From contig NW_004451419.1 in assembly GCF_000321225.1 (NCBI RefSeq), forward strand, positions 507,698-571,697: a stretch of 64,000 nucleotides of DNA, written 5' to 3'. Under the pieces are notes generated by a model that ran no database searches, had not been told where the DNA came from, and worked only from the letters and a program-made list of their open reading frames with translations. The DNA is from Odobenus rosmarus divergens (lineage: Eukaryota > Chordata > Mammalia > Carnivora > Odobenidae). Shown piece by piece: positions 1 through 10,944 of the stretch. Position 1 is the first letter of the stretch. Each line of letters begins with the position of its first letter. Both the position numbers and the translations under genes were made by a program.

Positions 1-497
1 TTAAAAAAAAAAATCAAGAGTGGGCGTGGGGCTGGGGGATTGTCTTATGCTGCAAACTTTGCAGTTGGTGACTTTGGGTAGGGGTGTCAAGGCTCTTTAA
101 AATGATTCATTGCTGCAATTTGTGGTGGCTTTGAGAAGAAAAGGTATTTTTCCCCCTATTTAATACAGGGAACAAGGAGCCATAGGAATGCTAAATGAAT
201 CCTCATTTCCCTGGAACATGATAAATATTAGGGAGTTGATAAAAGTTAACTAATAAAGGGGTGGGGAGAAATATTCCAGAGAGAGGAAATGTGTTTTTCA
301 TTTGATGAAGGATTAGGTACAGGAACCAACCAGAGAGAATCATCAGGGCTACTTTCAGGATCTGGTTAAAAATTGGGTTTAAGTGGTGCAACCAGCAGAG
401 AAACTTGTAAGCTTCAGGAGCAGGTGAGGGGGTTAAAAGGGATCGCAGCTGGGTTTTCAGTCTGTTTTTTTTTTTTTTTTCTTTTTTTTCCCTACAG
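1..497 (+). other. USP30 intron, 3' part
   Basis: No gene was seen. The end is a T-rich tract (463-490) that serves as the polypyrimidine tract of the 498 exon. The frame running antisense here has no recognisable product. Confidence 0.7.
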
Positions 498-543
498 CAG
501 CAGCCAGAAGTAACTCCTAAACAAATAACCTGCCGCACGAGAG
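498..543 (+). CDS. USP30: USP30 coding exon (46 bp)
   Basis: A very short internal exon behind a long T-rich tract and CTACAG. It reads QQPEVTPKQITCRTR plus one base, followed by the donor GTAATC. It matches the human USP30 stretch before the fingers domain, and its phase fits the next exon, completing a Gly codon. The first CAG could also act as the acceptor, which would shift the start to 501. Confidence 0.9.
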
Positions 544-984
544 GTAATCATTCCCTTCAAACTATAAGACGCAAGATGGGTACTTTTGAGATGTGACAAT
601 GATCTCCTTGTTTACAAAAACAATAGCTTTTTTTTCTGGGGACATCCAGTCCAACTTGAACTGTGTGTACTTGCAAAGGAACTTGGGTTTTAGAAACAGC
701 TCTACCTTGTTCCCTTGGGCCATCTTGAATTGTTCCCTCACACCTCGCTCAGTTTCCCACCTAGAAAAAAAGTGACGGACTTATTTCTACTTCAAACAAG
801 GGTTTCCTTTCTACCTTCTTGAATTGATCTCGTGAGGAGCTTGGTAGGCTGAAACTGTCATATCCTCAGCAAATGATCACAGTCCTCGTTAGAAGGAGAT
901 TGTTGTTTTCTTAAGACCTAAACTTAAGGAAAAAAAAAAAAAAGGAAAGACATGTGAATTCCTTTGTGCATCAGTAGTAATAAC

Positions 985-1315
985 AGTGGTTATCTTTTGA
1001 GGCCCAAACTGTGTGCCAGGCACTGTAGCATCTCATTTAAGCCTCACAGCAATGGTGCAAAGTTGATCGTGGGGATAATGGGTTAATCATTGTCCTCATT
1101 CCCAGTGAACCAAGGTTCACAGAGATGAAATGACTTCCTGGGTCATAAAACTAATAAGAAGCAAAGCCAGTTGATCGTGGGGCTAATGAGTTAATCATTG
1201 TCCCCATTCCCAGTGAACCGAGGCTCACAGAGATGAAGTGACTTCCTGGGTCATAAAACTAATAAGAAGCAAAGCCAGGATAGAGCCCAGGGCCGCCTGA
1301 CTCTAGGGCGTGTGT
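985..1315 (+). repeat. MIR element with internal 108-bp duplication
   Basis: MIR hallmarks in order: GTGCCAGGCACTGTAGC, ATCTCATTTAAGCCTCAC, GAGGCTCACAGAGATGAAG and AAAGCCAGGATAGAGCCC. The core is present twice in tandem (1063-1170 and 1171-1278). It lies in the USP30 intron between the exons at 498 and 1837. Confidence 0.8.
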
Positions 1316-1836
1316 TTCTGACTAGCCTACCACACTGTTGATTCCTCCAACTCCTGTCCTATCCAAAAAAAAAATCCAGTTTTTCAGAACTTGCTTATTC
1401 TGATGATTTTCAGAAGTTTATCTCACTTTCTGGAATGTTCCCTTGTGGTATCCTTCCTTGGACATCTCAAACATCTTAAGCAAATGTTTGTGAAAATACA
1501 TTATTCAACACCAATTCCTTTTTTATTTCATTTTTTTTCCTTTCAAGATTTTATTTAAATTCAAGTTAGTTAACATATAATATAAATTCCTTTTTTAAAT
1601 GTGGCTGTACCCATTATACAGAAACCACATTTAAGGACTTGCATAAATTCTCCTGGGAAGGGGATGGATTGCCTTTTTGATGGAAGTCATTAAGGAAAGC
1701 TATTTCAGTTAACTTTTCAGGAACATTTTTCTTCCTAAAGAGGGAGTTGCTACCAAATACTAAGAAGGAGGGTGAGTTTGGAGGTTGGTGCCAAAGGGCT
1801 CAAGGTGGCATAGCAAGACATGTTCTGTGTTTCCAG

Positions 1837-1931
1837 GCTCACCTCACCCCACGTCCAATCACTGGAAATCTCAGCATCCTTTCCATGGAAGGCTGACGAG
1901 CAACATGATCTGCAAACACTGTGAACACCAG
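1837..1931 (+). CDS. USP30: USP30 coding exon (fingers, first Cys pair)
   Basis: Acceptor TTCCAG and donor GTAAAT. The exon takes two bases of a Gly codon and then 31 codons ending in CKHCEHQ. CKHC is the first zinc-type Cys pair of the USP fingers subdomain. The sequence is almost identical to human USP30. Confidence 0.96.
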
Positions 1932-3067
1932 GTAAATACAATACCAGTGCTTGATATTCTCTGGCGAGGTTTTCTTTCAAGTCGAGACTTGGGAAGTATC
2001 TAGTGAGTGTGGACTGACGTTGGTCGGGGGCGTTTGTGGTCGCCTGGGCTCCGCGCACCTAGTAGACAGACTGCCTCCCTTTAGTCAGTGGCCCTCGGGC
2101 GGCATCTTCTGCACTGAGAGCAGCAGACCCACTGTGGATTGGCAGGAACTGAGTCTCAAGGTTGGGTCTATACTGACAGTAGACACAACAGATTCTGTTG
2201 TTTGCTTGGGTTTTTGGAGTTTGGGGGGGTTTGCTTTCAACGTTTTAAAATAATTTTTATTTGGAAAATTTCCAACATAAATACAAAAACAGAAAATTGT
2301 GTAACTATTGCCTCGATCAATTTTAGGATATTGTCATCCTCCCCACCCCCACCAAAAAAAAAACACCTGTGCCCATTAGCAGTTACTCTCCATTTCCCCC
2401 ACTCTTCTAGCCTTAGGCGACCACTAACCTACTTTGTGTCTCTATAGTTTTGCCTATTCTGGATATTTCATATGCACGGAACCATACAATACATGGTCCT
2501 TTGTGACTAGCTTCTTTCACTCAGCATCATGGTTTTCTTTTATTCTATTAATGTGGTGAGTTGCAGTGATTGAGTTTTCTAATGTTAAACTAGGCTTGTG
2601 TTTCTGGAATAAACTCCACTTTATTGTGATGTACTTTTTTACATGTATTACTGGATTTGGTTTGCTGATATTATCTAAAGGAGGTTAGTGTCTGTTTATG
2701 CAGAATATTGGTCTTAACAGTTTTCTCATAATGTCTTGTCAGGTTTTGTTATGAGGATTATACCACCCTCATAACATGAGCTGGGAAGTGTTCCTTCCCC
2801 CATTTCCTGAAGGACTTGGGTTTAGATCAGTATTGTTTCTTCCTTAAATATTTCCTAGAATTATCCATTTCTTTTTCTTTCTTTAGTTTTATTTTTGCGG
2901 AGTTTTTTATGAGACTTTGCTGTTAGGTACATACACATGTGCTAATTATGATGAGTTTACTCTCACTGTCTTGATAAAATGTCCCTTTTTATCTCTGGTA
3001 ACACTCCTTGTCCTGGAGTCTATTTTGTCTGGTTAGTTTCCATCTGAGTGGTGTTTCTTTCTTTCCC

Positions 3068-3477
3068 TTTTTTTTTTAAATTTTATTTATTTATTTGAAA
3101 GAGAGAGAGCAGGGGGAGGGGCAGATGGAGAGGGAGAATCTCTCAAGCAGACTCCCCGATGAGCATGGAGCCTGATGCTAGGCTCCATCTCAACCCTGAG
3201 GTCATGACCTGAGTCGAAATCAAGAGTCAGATGCTTAGGGGTGCCTGGGTGGCTCAGTTGGTTAAGCATCTGCCTTCGGCTCAGGTCATGATCTCAGGGT
3301 CCTGTTTCGAGCCCCACATCGGGCTCCCTGCTCCATGGGGAGTCTGCTTCTCCCTCTCCCTCTGCCTGCCACTCTGCCTACTTGTGCTCTCTATCTCTCT
3401 GTCAAATAAATAAATAAAATCTTTAAAAAAAAAAAAAGAGTCAGATGCTTAACCGACTAAGCCACCCAGGCACCCCT
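3068..3477 (-). mobile_element. Can-SINE (outer copy, interrupted)
   Basis: A minus-strand Can-SINE from its T-run to CACCCAGGCACCCC. It is split by a second SINE at 3238-3436; removing that copy and one target duplication restores the tRNA-like head. Confidence 0.9.
3238..3436 (+). mobile_element. Can-SINE nested in another Can-SINE
   Basis: Full-length plus-strand element with the tRNA-like head, CT-rich zone and A tail. It is flanked by the perfect 15-bp duplication AGAGTCAGATGCTTA (3223-3237 and 3437-3451), which belongs to the older element. Confidence 0.93.
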
Positions 3478-4879
3478 AACTAGTGTGTCTATAGGATATC
3501 TCTTTCTGTTCTTTTATTTTTGACCTAACTTTGTCTTTGTATTTAGAGTGTGGTTTTTGTAGATAGCATATATTTGGGTTCAGTTTGACAATTTGCCTTT
3601 TAATTGGTGTGTTTAGTCCATTTACATTTAACATTTTTATGTGGTCGGATTTAGGTCTGCTAGTTCACTGTTTGTTTTCTATTTGTTTCATAATTTTTTT
3701 GTAACATTTCTTATATCCCTTGGCAACAAATTCATTTAGTTTTCATTTATATGAAAATTCTTCTGTTTTGCCTATTTTTCCCCCCAGGAATAGTTTTGTT
3801 TGGTACAGATTTGGGGGTTGACAGTGTTGCTGTTGTGTGGGTTCGGTTTGATTTGGTTTATTTGTTTTTTTGACTGAAGTCATTTGGTGCCTCTGTTTCC
3901 AGTCATGGAGTCTCGTTAGGAAGCAGATGACTACGGAAGGTCGTCTCAGTTTGTGGAGGGGAAGACGAGCCAGACAGAGTCTGTGGTAGCGATTGCCTTG
4001 CATCATCTTACAGCACAAGGAAACCTTATGTCCAGATGCCCCCCACTGCTGACTTGCTGTTTCACAATGGAGGGAGATGGAGGGGAAGATCTAGGTGGAG
4101 GATAGTGCAGGAAATCAGACCTTCCCGAAGTCTCTACTCTCCACACCTTGCCCACTAGCTCTGAAAACCACATTGCTTCTTGAGCAGCCTGGCAGGGGCC
4201 GAAGGAGCCTCTCAGATGCACCACGGGCTCTCAGGCTGTGACTGGTGAATTTCCAGCAACTGTACTCTCTCCTCGCTCCCCGCTGTTCTCCCACCGCCCC
4301 CATGCACCTGCTGCTGGTTGTGCACCTCCTTCTGATCCCTGCCACAGCCACCTGTTACGAGTGAAGCAGTCTACAGATTGCACTTGAGCATCAGGCAAAG
4401 AATAGCTGAAACGTGACATGTGGCATCAAAGCAGGAAGATAGGCCTAGAAGCCTGCGCGGGAGGGTGACATCTCCCCTTCAGGGGCAGAGCCGAACCCTC
4501 AAGGGCCTTGTCTGCTCTTGAGCTTCCACCCGTTCCCACCAGTCAGAGCGCCCCCCTGAGGAAATGCGACTTGCCCGATGCCACAGAGCAGCAGAACCAG
4601 GGCCCTACGTCTCAGGGTCATTCTCTCTCCCAGCAGCACCCCAGCCCCCCACCGTGGAGGGGGCACCCGCACGCCTGCCTTGGTTACTTTCAGTTCGTCG
4701 CTGTAAAGGTGTTCTGTTGGCTTCTGGCCTCCACCTTTTCTGATGCACAGCCAGCGTCATTCACAGCGTCCTCCTGTACGCAGAGTGTCACTTTTCTTCC
4801 TCTGCCAGCTTACAAGATTTTCTCGCTACTTTTGAGTTTCAGCTGTCTGTCCGCCCTGTGCCTAGGTGTCCTTTTCTTT

Positions 4880-5760
4880 GTATTTGCTTGGAATTTGCTG
4901 AACTTCATAAATCTGTACATTTATGTTTTTCACCAAATTTGCACATTTTTTTGGCCATTATTTTTCCAAAAAATTTTATGCCCCCTTCTCTACATGTTGG
5001 TCTGCTTGATATTGTTCCACAGCTCACTGAGGCTTGGTTCATTTTTCTTCAACCTCTTTCCTCCACGTTCTTCAAATTGGATAATATCTGTGGACTTACC
5101 TTCAAGTTCATGGACTCTCTTCTCCATCTTCACTTTGCTTGTCCAGTGAACTTTTCTTTCTTTCCTTTTTTTTTTTTTTTAAAGATTTTATTTATTTGAC
5201 AGACAGCAATTGTGGCGCAAGCAGGGAGAGCAGCAGTCAGAGGGAGAGGGAGAAGCAGGCTCCCCGCCGAGCAGGGAGCCCGATGCGGGACTCGATCCCA
5301 GGACCCTGGGATCATGACCTGAGCCGAAGCAGAGGCTTAACCGACTGAGCCACCCGGGTGCCCCCCAGCAAACTTTTCATTTTAGTTATTGTTCTTAGTT
5401 GTATAATATCCATTTGGTTCTTTATAGTTTCCATTTATCTGCTGAGACTCTCCATTTGTCCCCCACCAGGACTAAATAACTGTCTTCCTTTGTATCCTTG
5501 AGCTTATTTGCCATAATCCTTTTTAAGGTCCTTGTGCTAATTTCAGTATCCAGCTCATCCATAGGATCCTTCACCGTGGGTCATATTTTCCTCTTTGTGC
5601 TGTATGTCTAGTAATTTTTTATTGCATATTTAACATTGTAGTAGACACTTTGGATTCTGTTATGTTTCTCTGAAAAATAATGAATTCTGTTCTGATGTGC
5701 AGTTAACTTGGCTGAGCTCAAAGCCAAACTGTCTTTCCCACGTCAGGCAGCAAAATCTGC
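4880..5760 (-). mobile_element. Old LINE-like relic (antisense)
   Basis: T-rich text with phrases common to old mammalian L1-lineage repeats, such as CATTTGGTTCTTTATAGTTT and AACTTGGCTGAGCTCAAA. It is split by the SINE at 5166-5366. The family is not assigned. The open frame at 4508-5149 overlaps this relic and is not considered a gene. Confidence 0.5.
5166..5366 (-). mobile_element. Can-SINE
   Basis: Full-length minus-strand copy with a T-run, (TTTA)n, body and tRNA-like head. The flanks GTGAACTTTTC and GCAAACTTTTC look like a diverged target duplication. Confidence 0.9.
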
Positions 5761-6239
5761 AGTTTTCTCAGCTTCTAGCTTCTGCTTTTTTGCCAGGCTC
5801 CTGGAGTTTCCCTGTGTGGGTGTGTTTGTGTGGGTGTGCACACGCGCATGTGTATGCTTTGGAATTGGGCAGGGTTTATACATTGATTTGGGGGCTCATC
5901 CTCTTGGTGGCTCCCCTCTTTCTGGGATTTTCCCGGGCCTCTGTACCAGCCCCGAACTCTGTCTTCTGATACCTCCATCCTGTGAGACTGCAGCTTTTTG
6001 CCACCTGACACTGAACTGCAGAGACCGGGGAGTTCCCTCAAGCGAAAAGTCACACAATGCAAATCTCACAGCGGAGTTCCTGTTTCCCAAGAGTTGACAG
6101 TAGCTCTCCAGTCATCCAAATGGTTGTGTTTTGTTTTGGTCCAGAATTTATATGCATTATCTCAAGGAGAGCTAGTCTAGCCAAGCTACTCTGCCATCAC
6201 CAAAAGCAGCAACTCTTACCCTATTTTATCATCTGGGTT

Positions 6240-6500
6240 TTTTTGCAGTTAATAACAGAACAGGTACATCTTTCCATACACTCACACATTCCTCTACTTT
6301 GCTATTTTGAACAGAGCATGCTGTTCTGTGGACATGACATAATTTATTTAATCATTCCCTAGAAATTTCAACTATTCATATTTTGCTGTTATAAATAATG
6401 CCAGGATGAACATCCTTATAGTTTTGTCCATGGTTATTTCCTGAAGATAAAATTCCTACATTGCTGGGTCAGGTATGTTCTCTTAAAGTTATCTTATAAG
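6240..6500 (-). mobile_element. Old LINE relic
   Basis: Contains ATTTTGCTGTTATAAATAAT and CATTGCTGGGTCAGGTATG, typical antisense L1-lineage phrases. It is heavily decayed and its boundaries are approximate. Confidence 0.45.
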
Positions 6501-6701
6501 CTCTCCTTCAGTATCACTGTACCTCTTACATTGACAAGGTTGTTTGTAATAGAATTTGCTTCTAGGTAAGTACACCATCTTTCATTATGTCAGTGTTGGG
6601 CATCTATATATTACACTGTTTCATAGGCATGTGTCTTCCCATGTCTAAAGCTCTGACTTGAACCTATGTCCTTTCTGGATTTTCTGCAATGTTTGTTTCA
6701 G

Positions 6702-6761
6702 AGTCCTGTTCGATTTGACACTTTCGACAGCCTTTCACTGAGTATTCCAGCTGCCACGTGG
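6702..6761 (+). CDS. USP30: USP30 coding exon (60 bp)
   Basis: Twenty whole codons, reading SPVRFDTFDSLSLSIPAATW, between TTTCAG and GTATGT. This is the USP core motif (F-D-x-x-x-S-L-S-x-x-I-P), in which the fold makes the strand after the fingers. It is too short to stand out as an open frame and was recognised from the motif and splice sites. Confidence 0.96.
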
Positions 6762-7259
6762 GTATGTACCGAGCGATGGTTTATTTGGGGTCCGTTTTGG
6801 AGACATTCAAATCCGAACGGGCTTTGAGACATGTTGTGTAGCCAAGGTACTATGCGTTACTCAGACACATGGTTGGCTGAACCCGTCTTGGTTGTCACGT
6901 GTGGTACCATGGCCTGATCTGGGGGGAGAAGAAAGCGGATGGTTTTTCTCTGGCTGCAGGAATTTCGGCGTTTTTCAACACACACACACGTATTAATCTC
7001 AAATTCAAAGATCTCTAAAACAGTGTGGGAGTCCATAAGTTTCTGCAGTGTTACGTACGTCCTCCTAGCCTTGAATCCGCCCATAATAGCAAGCCTAGGA
7101 TGCTTTGAGCTCCACGTTTGCTCAGGGACCGTCCAGTTGCATCTGTGAAGCTTTATTGCCCATATAAGCAAAAATAAAGCTCTGGGATCACATTGCCTTC
7201 TGTTAATAGTTTCATTGTAACTGAATTGTAATCATGCATTTTGTTTTCTGGTGCTAAAG

Positions 7260-7346
7260 GGGCATCCGCTGACCCTGGACCACTGCCTTCACCACTTTAT
7301 CTCATCCGAATCTGTGCGGGACGTCGTATGTGACAACTGTACGCAG
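7260..7346 (+). CDS. USP30: USP30 coding exon (second Cys pair)
   Basis: Twenty-nine codons beginning GHPLTLDHCLHHF and ending CDNCTQ, with acceptor CTAAAG and donor GTAAGC. CDNC is the second zinc-type pair, matching CKHC two exons earlier. The final Gln replaces the Lys I recall in human. Confidence 0.96.
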
Positions 7347-7930
7347 GTAAGCCTCTAACGCCTGGTGTCACCCCCTAGCTGGCCTGTGTGTCCTGATGCA
7401 GCACCTCTCCCACCACCGCTCACCACTGGCCTGAGCTCCTCTGACTATACCCAGGCGGCTTTTCGGCCACAGCCACGTAACTTGGCTAGGAAGTTGGTAG
7501 CTCTTCCCCAGATGAGTTCACTTCATCTGCAGAATAGTTAAAGGAAAACCCTGAGTGCTGTGCTGTGAGACAGGACCTCCCTCCCCCTGCCGCCTCCCGA
7601 CCGACAGTCACCTGCCTGACTCCTCTGAGCGTTTGTGTGTCATCCTCTGAAGAGGAGCCGTGGGCAGAATTTCTGAGGACACAGAACAGAATAGATGATG
7701 CGCCACAGCAGAGTTCCTGCACTGCGCTGTCATTTCTCTTGTCCCCACTGTCACTGTTACTTAACGACTAAACCAGTGAGAACGACTCACGATTAACTGG
7801 GCAGCTGAGCTCCTTTCGCAGGTCAAAGTCAGGTGCCAACTGAATACAGGTGTAACACCAGCCTGGCTGTGGCCCTCCCCAGATGTATCATTTCAAGAAA
7901 TTCTGCAGAGCGATCTTTCTCTTATTTCAG

Positions 7931-8011
7931 ATCGAAGCCAGAGGGACGTTGAATGGGGAGAAAGTGGAACACCAGAGGACCACCTTTGTTAAACAGCTGA
8001 AACTAGGCAAG
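7931..8011 (+). CDS. USP30: USP30 coding exon (81 bp)
   Basis: Twenty-seven whole codons from IEARGTLNGEKVEHQ to KLGK, between TTTCAG and GTGAGC. The phase is zero at both ends. The following intron is only 99 bp. Confidence 0.97.
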
Positions 8012-8110
8012 GTGAGCCCACTCCACACGCCTTGTCGGCTTTGCCCTCAGGGACCCCTGTGTCCCACCCCCAACACTCAGCCGCGTCCGGTTTCTCTCTT
8101 GTCCCTGCAG

Positions 8111-8330
8111 CTCCCTCAGTGTCTGTGCATCCACCTGCAGCGGCTGAGCTGGTCCAGCCACGGCACACCCCTGAAGCGGCATGAGCACGTGCAGTTCAAC
8201 GAGTTCCTGATGATGGACATCTATAAGTATCACCTCCTCGGGCACAGACCTGGTCAGCACAGCCCCAAGCCCAGCGAGACCGCGGGGCCCACCCTGGACC
8301 TTCAGGACGGGCCGGCCGCCCCCAGATCAG
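8111..8330 (+). CDS. USP30: USP30 coding exon (220 bp)
   Basis: Acceptor CTGCAG and donor GTGTGT. It encodes LPQCLCIHLQRL, the USP box preceding the catalytic His region, and then FNEFLMMDIYKYHLLG. It runs on into a Pro-rich, poorly conserved linker (ETAGPTLDLQDGPAAPRS) and one base of a Val codon. The linker differs from human, as expected for a loop. Confidence 0.97.
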
Positions 8331-9471
8331 GTGTGTGCCCACGGGGCTAACGCACGGAACTTACGGCACAGGGAAAAGGAATTTGGTGTCACCACCTTCT
8401 GGGGCCCTTACGCCACGAGGGGAGCTAGTCCAGCGGTTGCTTAAGTTCTTGAGAATAGCAGGACTGGGGGTACGGGAGGGAAGATTCCTTAAAAGAGGTT
8501 AAACTTATATAGTAACAAGGTGTATGGTTTTAAAAACGGCATCACAGTTGAAAAAATAGGGGAAGAAAAACTTAAGATTGCTGACAGAATGGTAATTGGC
8601 CCCTAGCATATCCAGTGAATTTCTTCCCCCACCCCACCCAGTAGGGTCATGTCGTTTATACAGATGTGGGCAGGAAAAGTTCTGGCTAAAGATCACGTCT
8701 TCGTTACTGAGTTCCTTACTGATCTATCTCCACTGCTGTCCTCACTTGAGACTAATTACCGAGTCGGGCCCCCCCGGGAGCAGGGAGCTCTTACTGCCCC
8801 CAGTCTTGGCTGAGGGGAAAATCAAGGCCCCAGGAGGTGAAATGACTAGTCACAGAGCAAACATCAGTCCACTGGGAGGACGGGCACCAGAACGCAGCGT
8901 TGGGCAGTTTTTAAAAGCTATCTTTTCTAACTCTTTGAGTTCTTTAGAATTACATAGACCAGGAAAACCCACCGACTCTGAGGGCTCCGAGCCCAGACTC
9001 CCCGCTCGCACCTGCTCCCAGTCAAGCCAGAGGCCTGGCTTCCCCGCACCCCGGATGCTCCTGCTTAGCGTCCCTTGCTGCTTTTACTCTTTCTCGCTTC
9101 CACGGTTGTGTGGCCTGGCAGGACCCCATTCACAGGGAGACTGTATTTTGCCTTTGTTCAGCGGATCAGTAGACGAATGTCAGAGCAGCCGTGGTGGGAA
9201 GAGGGCCCCGTCTCTGGACCGCCTCACCCTGGATCCCTGCTCCCCCGGCCGGGGATGCGGGTCTGCTCATTGTCGCGGGGTGCTCGTTGTGGCTGCTGTA
9301 CGGCCCACGGGGACCTGCTGGGTACTTAAAGGGCCCCGCACAGGGCACTGGAAAGGGCAAGAGAGGTCAAGATCTCCTTCGTTATTTTATCTACACCCAT
9401 CAACATTTGGCAACATGGTTACATGTTGGTATTCTTTAGAAGCTGGCAGTTAAAGAATAGAGAATGTTGAG

Positions 9472-9677
9472 GTCCGTGGTTCTCATCAGGGAGTTTTGTC
9501 CCCCAGGAGACATAGGGCAGTGGCTGATGGCATTTTTGGCTGTCGCAACCAGGAGACGGGTGTTAGAGGCCAGGGATGCTGTGAAACCTCCTACGATGCC
9601 CAGGACAGCCCCACAACCAAGAATTAACCCAGCCCACGTGTCAGTAGCATCAGCGTTGAGAAACCTTGGTTTAGGTT
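9472..9677 (+). mobile_element. MER20-like hAT element
   Basis: A degenerate copy with GTGGTTCTCATCAGGGAG, TTTTGTCCCCCAGGAGACAT, GGCCAGGGATGCTGTGAAAC and GAGAAACCTTGG in the order of the MER20 consensus. It is non-autonomous. Confidence 0.7.
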
Positions 9678-9832
9678 GAAATGCCAGGAAATTAGCTGCA
9701 GCTTAACTCCGGCGCATCTTTAGCAAACAGGGACAGGGGCTTCAAGATCCACAAAGCTGTCCAAGTGAGCAGCAGACCAGGAGTTAGACCCACTTTTCCT
9801 ACTCGAGATTAAGAAAGTCAAGGACAAAAAGG

Positions 9833-10003
9833 AGGGGCGCCTGGGTGGCTCAGTCGTTAAGCGTCTGCCTTCGGCTCAGGTCATGATCCCAGGGTCCTGG
9901 GATCGAGCCCCACATTGGGCTCCCTGCTCAGTGGGGAGCCTGCTTCTGCCTCTCCCCCTGTTCCCTCTCTCTCTCTCAAATAAATAAATAAAATCTGGGA
10001 AAA
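9833..10003 (+). mobile_element. Can-SINE
   Basis: Plus-strand copy flanked by AAGGACAAAAAGG at 9820-9832 and 10004-10016, a perfect 13-bp target duplication. It lies about 150 bp upstream of the acceptor of the 10156 exon. Confidence 0.93.
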
Positions 10004-10155
10004 AAGGACAAAAAGGTAGGAGTCAACCTAACACAAAATGAACGTTTTTCTCTTTGCAGCATTGTTGGGGAGTTAAACTCAAGGTAATGGAGGCCGCGGT
10101 GTGTTCTCCCACAACCACTGCTGCGGTAATTGCCTTGGGCCTTTTTCTCTTTCAG

Positions 10156-10276
10156 TTCTGGGTCAGCCCGGGGGCCCGAAAACACACATTTTTATGAATG
10201 GCGCCTGCTCCCCATCTTTATTGCCCCCCCTGCCAGGCCCGATGCCCTTCCCGCTCCCGGTGGTTCCTGACTACAG
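10156..10276 (+). CDS. USP30: USP30 coding exon (Pro-rich linker)
   Basis: Two bases completing Val, 39 codons including THIFMNGACSPSLLPPL and PFPLPVVPDY, then AG of a Ser codon. Acceptor TTTCAG, donor GTGAGC. The frame is kept into the terminal exon. Confidence 0.96.
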
Positions 10277-10679
10277 GTGAGCCACCCCGGAGAAGCACAG
10301 TCTTCATTTCTCATAGCTGCTGGTTCTCTTGGTTTCCAGAATTAGCTGTGCACAGAAACGGATGACAATGCAGACATTTTTCTTTCATCTTCAGGTGTAA
10401 TTTCACCATTACACATTCCCATTTATTTTTGTCCCAACTGGAAAGCACTTCAAAAATAAGAATTCTAGAAGAACATAAAATTTAAATGTATGTGTTCTGT
10501 GTATACATGTGGGAATGCATCAGTCTGCGTTTTAAGGGTCGTGTAGTGTTCACTTGTATGGAGGTACCCTGTGTCAGTCCCCCATCACCGAACAGCTAGG
10601 ATTCTTTCACTTTTTGGTTTTGCCCATGGCCCTTCTTTTTTGTATCTGTAAACGGCTTGCATGTGTTCCTCCCATTCAG

Positions 10680-10944
10680 CTCCTCCATGTACCTCTTCCG
10701 GCTAATGGCAGTTGTGGTCCACCACGGAGACATGCACTCGGGACACTTTGTGACTTACCGACGGTCCCCGCCGTCAGCCAAGAACCCTCTTTCAACCAGC
10801 AACCAGTGGCTGTGGATCTCTGACGACACGGTCCGCAAGGCCAGCCTGCAGGAGGTCCTGTCCTCCAGCGCCTACCTGCTGTTTTACGAGCGTGTTCTTT
10901 CCAAGATGCAGCCCCAGGGCCGGGAGTACAGGTCCGAAGAATGA
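10680..10944 (+). CDS. USP30: USP30 terminal coding exon (catalytic His and Ser)
   Basis: Acceptor ATTCAG; TGA at 10942-10944. It encodes 87 residues after the split Ser. HHGDMHSGHFVTYRR carries the catalytic His (His452 in human), and WLWISDDTVRKA carries the Ser that completes the triad (Ser477 in human). The end, SSAYLLFYERVLSKM, is the usual USP C-terminal Tyr/Phe motif. An in-frame ATG at 10657 lies in the intron and is not a start. Confidence 0.97.

Larger units (their letters stand above)
2230..3740 (-). mobile_element. LINE-1 fragment (antisense)
   Basis: Read on the minus strand this resembles old mammalian L1 ORF2 and 3' sequence. Plus-strand signatures are AGGCGACCACTAACCTACTT, TTTTGCCTATTCTGGATATT and GTCTATTTTGTCTGGTTAG. 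It is interrupted at 3068-3477 by two SINEs. No intact reading frame remains. Confidence 0.75.
1932..6701 (+). other. USP30 intron rich in LINE and SINE sequence
   Basis: A 4.8 kb intron. It holds an antisense LINE-1 fragment (2230-3740) with nested SINEs, an older LINE-like stretch (about 4880-5760) split by a SINE at 5166-5366, and another LINE-like relic at 6240-6500. I recognise nothing in 3740-4880; its open frames have no motif or splice support. Confidence 0.75.
8331..10155 (+). other. USP30 intron with a MER20-like copy and a Can-SINE
   Basis: A 1.8 kb intron. The open frames at 8596-9453 (285 codons) and in the 9.1-9.4 kb region lack recognisable motifs and are not considered genes. 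A repeat-derived stretch resembling MIR lies near 8740-8870. Confidence 0.65.

Noticed and set aside
4508..5149. 213-codon open frame
   Set aside because: It overlaps a decayed LINE-like relic in a USP30 intron, its product is a hydrophobic low-complexity chain, and there are no splice or homology signals.
8596..9453. 285-codon open frame in a USP30 intron
   Set aside because: It has GC-rich chance openness, no recognisable domain, and is interrupted neither by nor joined to consistent splice sites.
9833..9930. tRNA gene-like head with A and B boxes
   Set aside because: This is the tRNA-derived head of a Can-SINE, repeated about thirty times here. It has no mature tRNA fold or proper 3' end.
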